This document shows positions 9,255 through 17,535 of a stretch of 64,000 nucleotides of DNA, one piece after another. Every line of letters starts with the position of its first letter. Within the stretch, counting starts at the first letter, position 1. The DNA lies in contig NZ_JAFREP010000008.1 of NCBI RefSeq assembly GCF_017377855.1, positions 186,001 through 250,000 of the forward strand, given 5' to 3'. The position numbers were made by a program, and so were the translations under genes. The notes below the pieces were generated by a model that worked only from the letters and a program-made list of their open reading frames with translations, searched no databases and was not told the origin of the DNA. The DNA is from Acanthopleuribacter pedis (GTDB taxonomy: Bacteria > Acidobacteriota > Holophagae > Acanthopleuribacterales > Acanthopleuribacteraceae).

Positions 9255-11153
9255 TTACTGCTCCTTCTCCCGTGGCATTTTAGAGATAAGCGTTAATTCG
9301 GCGTTGACCCCCTCCAGCTGAAGGTGCGGTTGTACGACGAGTTTGGCGCGGTAGAATCCAGGGCTGCTTGGATCTTCGGTCACGCTCACCATGCCGTCCC
9401 GGAGTGGGTACATCGAGCGAAGTTGAACTTCGGGGTTCGGCATTTTGGTGATCAATCCTTTTAACCACCCGTTTATTTCACGTTCCAGTTCCGGTGCCTC
9501 TTTGGTGGTACCGATGTTCTCGCGTTGGATCACCTTGGTGAAATGCGCCAAGCGGCACACGAGAAACAAATAGGCCATGCTGGCGGCGATGCGGTCGAAG
9601 GTGGATTCGCCACCGACTTTGCGTTCCGCCTTTTGCAGGGACGGGGCCGAGAAGAGGCAAATTCGGTCCCAATCCTTGTAATAGGTAAAGGGAATGAATC
9701 CCTGTGCTGCGATTTCGTGTTCGTTTTGGTCGGAAATACTGACTTCGAGTGGGCGTTCGCGCGTGGTGAAACCTTTGGTGCCCATATCCGCGGGCACAAT
9801 ATCGCCGAGCAAACCGCCGGTACGCGGGCCGCGAATGTAGATGCACCAGCCGTGGCGCAAAAAAGAGTGCAAGAGAATCAGGCCGAAGCCGTAGCTGGAA
9901 GGAATCCAGCCGTGCATCGCATCGCGCAGCACCCATTCGCGGCAGAAACGCGGCGGCAGGATGGTCCGTCTTTTGTGGATTTTGATGCGGGGCAAGGTCA
10001 GCGCCATGTAACGGGTATCTTCTGCTTCGCGGAAGGAACGCCACTTGGTGAACTCGCCGCTGTTGAAGTGCAGGTTGAAGTCCGTAATCTCTTCGATGTC
10101 GCGAATACTGCGTTTGCTGAACAAACCCGCGCCCGCGTTGCCGACCGCCGGACAGTGACAGGCCGCCGCGACCATCGAGATCATTTTCATCAAACGAAGG
10201 TCCATTGCTTTGTGGGTGAATTCGTAGTGCATCAGGATGGCGCTAAAAGGTTTACCACCCGCCTGATCGTATTCGTTTTTGTAGAGGTGGTAAAACAGGC
10301 CGGATTCACTGGGATCGAGGTATTCGTCAAAATCCTCCATCAAGCTGTCCTTACTGATATCGAGGATTTCGATTTCGCAATCGCTCCTGCCCATCGACTT
10401 TTCGCACAGCATGTGGACGCCGAGCCAACAGGATTGCAGGTGTTGGAAGTCGGGATGGTGGACGATTTCAGCCGTCTGCGCCGCGACCTTTTCATTGATG
10501 TGGCAAATCGCTTGATCCAGAACCACACGCAAGGCGCGATCCCATGCTTCGCTGCCGTAGGCTGGGCCGGGCGGCGTCGTTTCTTCCGGTTCCTCCGGTT
10601 GCACAGGTTCTGCCGGTTCTTCCGTCTCGCTTTCCGTCGCCTCAGTTGCGGCGGCCGCCTCGTCACTTTCGCCGGCCGGCTCTGGTTTCGCCAAGAGCTC
10701 TTCCTCGGGTGGGTTCAGCATGTTCTCGTCGAAGGGCGCCTCAAGGGCCGCTTCGTCGAAGACTTGCGCTTCCTCGCCAGGCGCCTTTTTCGGCGTTTCT
10801 TCCGGTGCGGTGACGGCAGCCGGTGCCTCGGCCACGGCCGGTTGGGACGAAGCCGGCGTCTTGCCCCTGTTGTCCAGTGCCGATTCGTCGAAGTCGGTGG
10901 CGATGTCGTTCATCATGTCCAGCATATCGGAGGATCCCGCGGCGTTTGTCTCACTGCCGGTAGGTGACGGTGCGGGCGGCGGGGTTGCGTTTGATTCGTC
11001 GTCTTCACCCAATAAGGCGCGAAATTCGGCTTCCGACATGTTGTCGACCGACGGTGTCTCACCGCCTTCGGTCACCGTCCCCTCGATGACGGGGATAGGC
11101 GCGGTTTTATCAACCGGGATGTTGCCGTCGGTGCCGCGGTCCTTAGTGCTCAT
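9255..11153 (-). CDS. second TssC-family protein with long acidic N-terminal extension
   Basis: 632 residues, about 130 longer than the cluster's main TssC. Residues 1-195 are low-complexity and rich in Glu, Pro and Ala, with three copies of an FDExxL-type peptide at about 88, 132 and 141 and a related EAEFRALLGEDDE at 41. From about 200 the TssC fold begins (LQSCWLGVHMLCEK), continuing through FTKWRSFREAEDTRYMALTLPR to the canonical end (LQLEGVNAELTLISKMP). A comparable second TssC-like gene exists in rhizobial imp clusters (ImpD). It overlaps tssE by 11 nt, implying translational coupling. It may act as a specialised sheath or baseplate-proximal subunit; this is inference. Confidence 0.85.
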   Translation of the reverse strand: MSTKDRGTDGNIPVDKTAPIPVIEGTVTEGGETPSVDNMSEAEFRALLGEDDESNATPPPAPSPTGSETNAAGSSDMLDMMNDIATDFDESALDNRGKTPASSQPAVAEAPAAVTAPEETPKKAPGEEAQVFDEAALEAPFDENMLNPPEEELLAKPEPAGESDEAAAATEATESETEEPAEPVQPEEPEETTPPGPAYGSEAWDRALRVVLDQAICHINEKVAAQTAEIVHHPDFQHLQSCWLGVHMLCEKSMGRSDCEIEILDISKDSLMEDFDEYLDPSESGLFYHLYKNEYDQAGGKPFSAILMHYEFTHKAMDLRLMKMISMVAAACHCPAVGNAGAGLFSKRSIRDIEEITDFNLHFNSGEFTKWRSFREAEDTRYMALTLPRIKIHKRRTILPPRFCREWVLRDAMHGWIPSSYGFGLILLHSFLRHGWCIYIRGPRTGGLLGDIVPADMGTKGFTTRERPLEVSISDQNEHEIAAQGFIPFTYYKDWDRICLFSAPSLQKAERKVGGESTFDRIAASMAYLFLVCRLAHFTKVIQRENIGTTKEAPELEREINGWLKGLITKMPNPEVQLRSMYPLRDGMVSVTEDPSSPGFYRAKLVVQPHLQLEGVNAELTLISKMPREKEQ

Positions 11154-11550
11154 AGGGGTTCACCACCGAGGTTTCGGCACTGCCGTCGCGCATCACATTG
11201 GTCTGGAAGGTTAATTTGGAAACACGGCCGTCCTCATGGACCTCGCCCGTGATTTGGAAGGTCGCCCGAAAGGTGGTTTCGGACGTGCCACGCAGCGTGA
11301 CTTCCACGCGCGCCAAACGAGGTTCGTACTTTTCCACCGTGCGTTTGATTTCGCGACCCAAGTGCTCCAGCGATTGGGGCAACGAATAATAGACGTAGTG
11401 AATGTCGGGCAAACCAAAGTCGGGGATATGGGCCGTCATGCCCTTGCGGTTGTTGAGCAGCAGGCCCAGGTGCTCTTGGATCGAATCCGCCAGACCACGA
11501 TGCCGGGCTTCACCGCCCGCGATGACGTCCATAAAGTAGTGGTCCCTCAT
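11143..11550 (-). CDS. tssE: T6SS baseplate wedge protein TssE (gp25-like)
   Basis: 135 residues, normal for TssE. It shows the gp25/lysozyme-like fold pattern: LADSIQEHLGLLLNNRKG, then the acidic/aromatic segment PDFGLPDIHYVYY, followed by a helix IKRTVEKYEPRL. It forms part of the T6SS baseplate in the cytoplasm with TssF, TssG and TssK. Its ATG overlaps the tssG stop as ATGA. Confidence 0.9.
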   Translation of the reverse strand: MRDHYFMDVIAGGEARHRGLADSIQEHLGLLLNNRKGMTAHIPDFGLPDIHYVYYSLPQSLEHLGREIKRTVEKYEPRLARVEVTLRGTSETTFRATFQITGEVHEDGRVSKLTFQTNVMRDGSAETSVVNPYEH

Positions 11551-12473
11551 CGATCCAAACCTCCGGTCTCAATCAAAGCGTTTTGACGCATCGGCAGGCA
11601 ATGCACCCAAATATCGCGACCCACCGAGCGTTCGCCCAGGGTCCACTTGGGGATTTCGTCGGCGCGTAACTCCAAGCTCATGTTGCAGTCCCATTGACCT
11701 TGGGTGTAGTTGCGCACCATTTGCTGCATCAGCCGGCGCAAGTTTCCATTTGGAAGAAGTTGAGTGTAGTTATCATAGTTGAGATTCTTAACATTTACCT
11801 GAAAAGTTCCACTCAAGTCTTTGATTTTGGAGCCCACCAGGAAATTCCCTTCCTTGCCGATGGTCAAACTTTTGCCCATGATCGAAAACTGATCCTCGGG
11901 AATGCGGCGGTAGGTGGCCACGTAGGTTTGCAGTTCGATCTCCAAGTCTGGAAAAAACGAATCCAAAATCGATTGCAGGCCCAGCACGGTTCGGGTCCCT
12001 TGGCGGTACAGATACATTTGGTGCCAGCGCAGGCCGTGCATGTAGTCTTGACGGTGTCCCGCCAACACGCCGGAAAGCCGGTCCAAAATGATCTGTTGTC
12101 GTTGGGCGTAGTCGTTGCGGGGTCGCAAGGTATCTTCATTAAAGAAGTGGTAACTTTGCCAAATGTGAACCAGCAGGTGGAAATAGCGCTGGTTGAAGAT
12201 GTCCATAAAATGGCGCATCGCCTGGCTGTCTTCGGCCAGGTGGATCATTTGGTCTGTAAAGTAATCGGGCAGCGCGCCGTGACGACCGTACAGGCCGAAG
12301 TGGGCCACCTCGAAAACCTCGTCCCCAAAATCGGTGAACTCTTCGACCGGCGTGATCCATTGATCGGCATAACCGCGTTTGACCGGTTGGGTCAAACGCA
12401 CGGTTTTGCCTTCGTCCTGGGCTTTTTTCGCGATGCACCGCAGCTCGTGGAGCAGCAGCGTCAGTTCTTTCAT
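11547..12473 (-). CDS. tssG: T6SS baseplate protein TssG
   Basis: 308 residues, a little shorter than many TssG proteins (about 330-350). Recognised by its place directly after tssF, the early segment EVAHFGLYGRHGALPDYFTD, HFMDIFNQRYFHLLVHIW at about 95-112, and the C-terminal pattern GQWDCNMSLELRADEIPKWTLG. It builds the TssF2-TssG baseplate wedge. Only 6 bp separate it from tssF, with a 4-bp ATGA overlap into tssE. Confidence 0.88.
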   Translation of the reverse strand: MKELTLLLHELRCIAKKAQDEGKTVRLTQPVKRGYADQWITPVEEFTDFGDEVFEVAHFGLYGRHGALPDYFTDQMIHLAEDSQAMRHFMDIFNQRYFHLLVHIWQSYHFFNEDTLRPRNDYAQRQQIILDRLSGVLAGHRQDYMHGLRWHQMYLYRQGTRTVLGLQSILDSFFPDLEIELQTYVATYRRIPEDQFSIMGKSLTIGKEGNFLVGSKIKDLSGTFQVNVKNLNYDNYTQLLPNGNLRRLMQQMVRNYTQGQWDCNMSLELRADEIPKWTLGERSVGRDIWVHCLPMRQNALIETGGLDR

Positions 12474-12479
12474 GAGGTA

Positions 12480-14210
12480 TTACCCCCAGGCGGTCCAGCT
12501 AAAGGTGTTTTTGGTGGTCGATTCGGTCATCACGAGTTTGAAGAAACTGTTAATCGGACAATAACCTTTGAGGAAATGGCCGAACACCCGGGTGAAGAGT
12601 GCAATGTCGCCGACAGCCGGGAAGTACGAGCTATCTGCCGATAAATCAACACGTTGCCCCAGAATAACGCAGCCCTGGCGCACGACGTAGTCGCGGTCTA
12701 GGCGGATTTCGTGGATGCCCTGAATCTTGCGGGTCCCCGCTTCGCTTTTGCCGTAGTTGTACATGGTGAACAGGGCGCGTAACGCGTCGAGGTCGGACAG
12801 CTCGGTGTAGTCCAGAGCCAAGTGCGCGAGAAAATCCCATTCGTGGATGCTGTGTAACGGCGGCCAATAAGCTTGCGAGGCCGGTGCGATGTTGCGGACC
12901 GAAATCGTCTCAGGAATTTTGTTGCTGATGCGATTGAGCTGGTCCATTTTCAATTTTTGGGCGTGGTGGCGGTTGGTACATTTGGCGCGGACCGAAATCA
13001 CCTGGTTCTGTAACGCGCCTGGTCCATCGTGGTCCATATCAATGAAACGCACGAAAAAATCCCAGCCGCGTTCGATGGCTTTGTCACGACGGTGCATGTA
13101 AAACCACTGTTTGGGGTTTTTGAGGGTTTTGACCCCAAAATGGTAGTAAGGGCGCACCGTTTCCTGGTCTTGTTCGAAGCTGGCAATCACCTCGTCGACA
13201 CTGTGCACCTCAATGTCCTCACGGGTGGAGTCGGGGATGACCGGAAATTCGGGACGCAGGTTGTCGACCCGGAAAGGTTCGCAATCGAGGGTGTAGAGAT
13301 TTTGGGCCACGCAGGAATGTAACCGGATGTTTTTGGATTCAATCACGATCCCGGTCGCAAACGGGCGCTTGAAACGAAAATCGATTTGAACGTTGGTGAC
13401 ATCCTCTTGGTGGGCCAAGTACTGATGGAGCCCTTCGATACGGAAATAGAAGAAGCGGTAGGGATAAAGAAAATAATCACGCAACAGATGAAGCTGGCCC
13501 AGCCTGCCCTTTTCGTGGATTTGGTAGTCGTGTTCACCGTCGAACCCGGTCCAAACCAGTTTTAAGGCACCCGGCCGGGTGGTGATTCCCTTAAGCGTGA
13601 TTGCCTCAAGATTTTCGGCAAATTGGAAGAACAATTCGTACATGGTGGATGGATCGCCATAGATGCCGAATTCCAACTTGTCCCATTCACAAGCGGTGGC
13701 GTCCGTGCCGGCGTGGACCTGTAGCTCAAGGCTACGGGTGTAGTCGCCCGGCGCGTCGGGATCAACCCATAGTTGTTTGACCTCAAGGGGTTGCACCCAA
13801 AGGTCCCAGCAAGTAGTAAATGTATAGCGTTCGCCCTGTGGGCCGAGCCCGTTGGCGAAAAGCTCGGTCCCCCGTGGAATGAGTACGGGTTTGTCGAGCA
13901 TGCTTTGTTGCGGCGTAAATTCTACGATGGTTCGTGCTGGTTGCGGTTGTAAATATTGTGGGTAAATCAGTTCGAAGAGGGAATGAACCAGCTCTGGATA
14001 CTGTGCGTTCAGGAAGCGATTGAGTTTCCCGGTCAGGAAGGCGAAGGATTCAATAATCCGTTCCGCGTGGGGATCGCGAACTCCCGAATCACGTGCATGT
14101 AATCCGAGAGTCCGCGCAATTTCCGGAAAGCGCTTGGCGAAAACGCCCGCTTCCTGATCGAGGTAACGCAGCTCCTCCTCGTAGTAGACCCGGTCATCGC
14201 GGGAAACCAT
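12480..14210 (-). CDS. tssF: T6SS baseplate protein TssF
   Basis: 576 residues, typical for TssF/ImpG/VasA. The N-terminus is diagnostic: YYEEELRYLDQEAGVFAKRF, then DPHAERIIESFAFLTGKLN and ELIYPQYLQPQPA. GAG GT precedes ATG 14210, 27 nt after tssC. It is the largest wedge subunit and contacts TssG and TssK in the baseplate. Confidence 0.92.
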   Translation of the reverse strand: MVSRDDRVYYEEELRYLDQEAGVFAKRFPEIARTLGLHARDSGVRDPHAERIIESFAFLTGKLNRFLNAQYPELVHSLFELIYPQYLQPQPARTIVEFTPQQSMLDKPVLIPRGTELFANGLGPQGERYTFTTCWDLWVQPLEVKQLWVDPDAPGDYTRSLELQVHAGTDATACEWDKLEFGIYGDPSTMYELFFQFAENLEAITLKGITTRPGALKLVWTGFDGEHDYQIHEKGRLGQLHLLRDYFLYPYRFFYFRIEGLHQYLAHQEDVTNVQIDFRFKRPFATGIVIESKNIRLHSCVAQNLYTLDCEPFRVDNLRPEFPVIPDSTREDIEVHSVDEVIASFEQDQETVRPYYHFGVKTLKNPKQWFYMHRRDKAIERGWDFFVRFIDMDHDGPGALQNQVISVRAKCTNRHHAQKLKMDQLNRISNKIPETISVRNIAPASQAYWPPLHSIHEWDFLAHLALDYTELSDLDALRALFTMYNYGKSEAGTRKIQGIHEIRLDRDYVVRQGCVILGQRVDLSADSSYFPAVGDIALFTRVFGHFLKGYCPINSFFKLVMTESTTKNTFSWTAWG

Positions 14211-14237
14211 GGAGATGAGACCTCGTCAGAGAGTTTT

Positions 14238-15752
14238 TTATTCGCCTTTGCCGGCGGGCATTTTGGAGACCAGTGAGAGGTCAACCGCCATGCCTTCCAT
14301 TTGGAAGTGGGGGCGAATGAACATTTCCACGTTGTACCAGCCTGGTGATTCCTCGATGTCGGAGACGATGATTTTGGCGTCTTTCAACGGACGACGGGCT
14401 TTGAGGTTGGCGTCTGGGAATTCCATCTTGGTAACTAGCTTTTGGATCCACTCGTCCAGTTCCTTCTGCAAATCGGCTTTTTCTTTGGAAGAGCCGATGT
14501 TCTCGCGCTGGATTACCTTGAGGTAGTGAGACAGACGCGAGGCCAGGAACATGTAGGGCAAGTTGGCGGCCAATTTGGCGTTGGCGGTTGCCTCGGCCGT
14601 GCTGTACTTTTTGGGGCGTTGGCAGGATTGTGCCGAGAAAAAACAGGCGTAGTCGCTGTTTTTGTAGAAGGTCAACGGCATGAAACCGCTTTCGGCCAAT
14701 TCCAGTTCCACGCGGTCGGAGATGGTGACCTCGGTGGGGATTTTGGACTTCATCTCGCCCTGATCTTCGTAGTGGAAGATGGGCAGATCTTCGACCAAAC
14801 CACCTGCTTGCGGACCGCGGATGTTCACGCACCAACCGTTTTTGCCGAAGCTGTCGGTGAGACGGCTGGCAAAGGCGATGGAGGCGTTGCCCCACAAGAA
14901 CTTGTTGTGTTGTTCGCCGGTTACGGTTTCGTGGAATTCGAAATCGCGCATGGTGTGGTTGCCGGGGTGGTAGGGTTCACGCAGCAAGAACTTGGGGTAG
15001 GTCAAACCCAGGTAACGGGAGTCTTCGCTGTCGCGGAAGGAGCGCCACTTGGTGTATTCCTGCTGTTCGAAGAGTTCTTCGAAGTCTTTTACCTTGTGCA
15101 GGTCGGTCGCTTCCTTGACGCCGAACATGGCGTCGTCGGCCGCCGCGATGAACGGGGCGTGGCAACCGGCGGAGACGTGGCTCAGGTTTTTCATCATGGC
15201 GACGTCTTTGCTGGATTGGTCGAAGTAGTAGTTGCCGATCACAGAGGCGATCGGTTGACCACCGGCCTGATCGTACTCTTGCTTGTAGATGTGGTGGAAC
15301 AAGCCGGACTGCAACAGTTCGGGCGCGTCTTCCAAATCGCTGCGCAGGTCTTCTTTGCTGACGTTAAGCACTTCGATTTTGATGTTGGCGCGGAAGTTGG
15401 TGCGGTCGACCAAGTACTTCAGACCACGCCACGCGGATTCCATTTCTTGCAGCTTGGGGTGGTGCAGGATCTCGCTAACCTGCTCGCTCAGCTTAGCGTC
15501 CAAGCTGGAGATGACGGAGTCGATCATCGGCTTGTCGAGTTTGTCGAGTTTCTGACCGTCTTTGGTCAGTTCGGAAATCAAGTGGTTGATCGCGGTTGCT
15601 AATTTGGAACCGGCGTCTTCACCCGCGGTCGACTTGGCGTGCGGTGCGGTCGGGGCTGAAAGATCAACTTTTCCCAGCAGGCTGTCGAGAAGGGACAGCT
15701 CGCCTGCCGCTTCGCCTGCTTGGCCTTCGGCTTGATTCTCAGGGGTCGTCAT
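14238..15752 (-). CDS. tssC: T6SS contractile sheath large subunit TssC (VipB)
   Basis: 504 residues, the normal TssC length. Features: ESAWRGLKYLV (about 112), YTKWRSFRDSEDSRYLGLTYP, and the C-terminal strand region WYNVEMFIRPHFQMEGMAVDLSLVSKMP, which interlaces with TssB in the sheath. AAGGAG sits 8 nt before the ATG. It is the main sheath protein of this system and partner of the TssB encoded just upstream. Confidence 0.95.
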   Translation of the reverse strand: MTTPENQAEGQAGEAAGELSLLDSLLGKVDLSAPTAPHAKSTAGEDAGSKLATAINHLISELTKDGQKLDKLDKPMIDSVISSLDAKLSEQVSEILHHPKLQEMESAWRGLKYLVDRTNFRANIKIEVLNVSKEDLRSDLEDAPELLQSGLFHHIYKQEYDQAGGQPIASVIGNYYFDQSSKDVAMMKNLSHVSAGCHAPFIAAADDAMFGVKEATDLHKVKDFEELFEQQEYTKWRSFRDSEDSRYLGLTYPKFLLREPYHPGNHTMRDFEFHETVTGEQHNKFLWGNASIAFASRLTDSFGKNGWCVNIRGPQAGGLVEDLPIFHYEDQGEMKSKIPTEVTISDRVELELAESGFMPLTFYKNSDYACFFSAQSCQRPKKYSTAEATANAKLAANLPYMFLASRLSHYLKVIQRENIGSSKEKADLQKELDEWIQKLVTKMEFPDANLKARRPLKDAKIIVSDIEESPGWYNVEMFIRPHFQMEGMAVDLSLVSKMPAGKGE

Positions 15753-15786
15753 ATACCATTCTCCTTAAAAAGCGTTGCTGGTGGGC

Positions 15787-16308
15787 TTACTCTTCGTCTC
15801 TGCTCGCTTCCAGAAGGGGAGCCAGCGCGTCGAGTTGGCCGCGCAGCGCTTCGACTTTTTCGGGATCACCGACGATGCGGTTCAATTCTTTGCGGAAATC
15901 GGCGTTGTTGACCACGCGACCTTTAAGGTCCATCAACAGGCGACGAACTTCCAACAGTACGCGGGTTTCGGGTACTTGCTCGGCAATTTTTTCGGGGTTG
16001 AAGTCGTCCATGCTGGAGAACTTCAGGTCGACCTTCATTTCGTCGCCTTCTTCACCACTCAGCTTGTTGGCAACGTTGATGTTCAGACCCAACTTCTGCT
16101 CTTTCATGACCGAAGCGAAGTTGTTTTTGTTGACCGAAATCTTTTTGCGCTCTTCCAGCGGGGTGTCGTCTTCCCGCATGGTGTAGTCGCCCAATAACAA
16201 TAATTTCAAGGGGAGTTCGACTTCTTCTTTGGCGTCGCCGACGTACTTAACATATTTAATATTTACCCGCGAAGCGGGGATTTCGTCCTGGTAGCTGCCC
16301 CGAGCCAT
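15787..16308 (-). CDS. tssB: T6SS contractile sheath small subunit TssB (VipA)
   Basis: 173 residues, using ATG 16308 with GAGGAGG upstream; an upstream in-frame extension of 35 codons has no ribosome binding site. Typical TssB order: RVNIKYVKYVGDAKEEVELPL, LLLGDYTMRED, SVNKNNFASVM, VDLKFSSMDDFNPEKI and LLMDLKGRV. It pairs with TssC to form the sheath around the Hcp tube. It is the first gene of the leftward operon. Confidence 0.95.
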   Translation of the reverse strand: MARGSYQDEIPASRVNIKYVKYVGDAKEEVELPLKLLLLGDYTMREDDTPLEERKKISVNKNNFASVMKEQKLGLNINVANKLSGEEGDEMKVDLKFSSMDDFNPEKIAEQVPETRVLLEVRRLLMDLKGRVVNNADFRKELNRIVGDPEKVEALRGQLDALAPLLEASRDEE

Positions 16309-17014
16309 TGGCGCCTCCTCAATCTGACGTGATGATCCTGATACCGCGACGGTTGCGCGGTGAAGCAGTTCATAAAGATGTTGGCTTAAGCTGTACCAGC
16401 CTAGCAAAACCAAGCCCCGAAAAACAAGGTATTTTTAACGGCGGGCCGACGGGTTGCAGCCGTCGCGCGGCTTGGCGTTGTCAGCGCCGAAGCCCCTGTT
16501 TGGCGCGGCTTTTCAGCGTTGTGCCGGCCGCTTGACAGCAGTGCCGGAAATTACATACCATTAGCCTCGTTCCCTTCCCGGCTTTTGCGTCTGAACAACC
16601 TGGTCCGCTCCGCGCGACTTCGGCGGTTTTGTGCGCACTTACCTGGAGTGGTGTCGAAACGGCCGATGTGGATCGCGTCGTTCGATGTCGATGGAATTTC
16701 CGCTTTCGGGCTTCTTTGGATTAGGCGGAGAAGTTCGAAAGCAGAATATGTTTTCGTTTGGGTCGGTGCGCGGGTTCGGCTCTACCGATCGTGTCCGATC
16801 TTTTGCGAAAGTGTCTGCGAATCCATGGGTGGGACGGAGTGAAGCCTGTTCGCCGCGGCTTGTCTCACGGCTCAAACGGTTGTTCGCCAAGTCTTTAGCC
16901 CAACCCTTGGCCGTCCTGTCGGCCATTTTGGGTTTTATTCCACAGGAATTCTGGTCTATGATGGCTTGAATCCTCGTCTTTTGAGTTCACGGTTATAACA
17001 AACGGAGCGTGCTC
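16309..17014. other. divergent intergenic region between the two T6SS operons
   Basis: About 700 bp with no convincing gene; the open frames inside it lack family resemblance and ribosome binding sites. It must hold the divergent promoters of both tss operons, and a sigma-54 candidate for tssB is listed separately. On the plus strand, a perfect TTGACA (16532-16537) is 18 bp from TACCAT (16556-16561), a possible sigma-70 promoter for the rightward operon, though 450 bp from its first gene. Confidence 0.5.
16403..16418 (-). promoter_or_regulatory. candidate sigma-54 (-24/-12) promoter for the tssB operon
   Basis: On the minus strand, GGGGCTTGGTTTTGCT places a GG dinucleotide 10 nt before GC, with the good -12 half TTTTGCT; the -24 half lacks the CAC of the consensus. 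A transcript start would fall near 16392, some 84 nt before the tssB ATG. A sigma-54 activator gene in the same operon makes this attractive, but the -24 match is partial. Confidence 0.35.
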
Positions 17015-17473
17015 ATGCGTTATGTCTTAATTTCCCTGATGGTGTTGGGGATGGTCGGCTGTTTCGGCCCTAAACCCCTGACCAAGGTCAATTTTCTGAG
17101 TCTGCCTGAAACCAACAACGGCCGGGCTTTACCGGTTCACGTGATCCCCGTTGACGAAAGCTTGCGGGTTAAACTTGAGCGGATGACTGCTGAAGAGTGG
17201 TTTATCAGCGACGATGTCAACACCCTGACCGGCATTAAGAAACGCGTCCTGCGTGGCGCGCAAAGCGAAGTGGTAAACGCCGAGCGGCGCAACGACCGCA
17301 ACGACTTCATGGTGATTGTCGACTTTGCGGATGTCGAAGGCGCCGACCAGCAGAAATTGCTGATCGGTGATAAGTACCATCGCTCCAACGATGTATACGT
17401 TTTGGTCGAGCGTGATCGTTTGCGTATCGTGGCCAAATCGGTTTACGACGACTACATGCGTAGCAGCCGTTAA
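17015..17473 (+). CDS. T6SS-associated outer-membrane lipoprotein, TssJ-like
   Basis: 152 residues from ATG 17015 (GGAG 7 nt upstream). A lipoprotein signal peptide ends in MVGC, with Cys at residue 16. The mature part begins with a short basic stretch, then PETNNGRALPVHVIPVDESL, which is where TssJ has its N-G-R-x-x-P-V strand. As first gene before tssK-tssL-tssM it fits TssJ, which anchors TssM to the outer membrane. Overall similarity is weak by eye, so TssJ-like is safer than TssJ. Confidence 0.65.
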   Translation: MRYVLISLMVLGMVGCFGPKPLTKVNFLSLPETNNGRALPVHVIPVDESLRVKLERMTAEEWFISDDVNTLTGIKKRVLRGAQSEVVNAERRNDRNDFMVIVDFADVEGADQQKLLIGDKYHRSNDVYVLVERDRLRIVAKSVYDDYMRSSR

Positions 17474-17535
17474 GCACGGTACCCGAGCGACACGACCAGT
17501 TCACGATCCGCCTCGGCGGATCCCAGGGGGAAGTA

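Noticed and set aside
16519..16969. Two overlapping open frames in the intergenic region between the T6SS operons.
   Set aside because: No ribosome binding site, no recognisable domain, and irregular composition; regulatory sequence is more likely.
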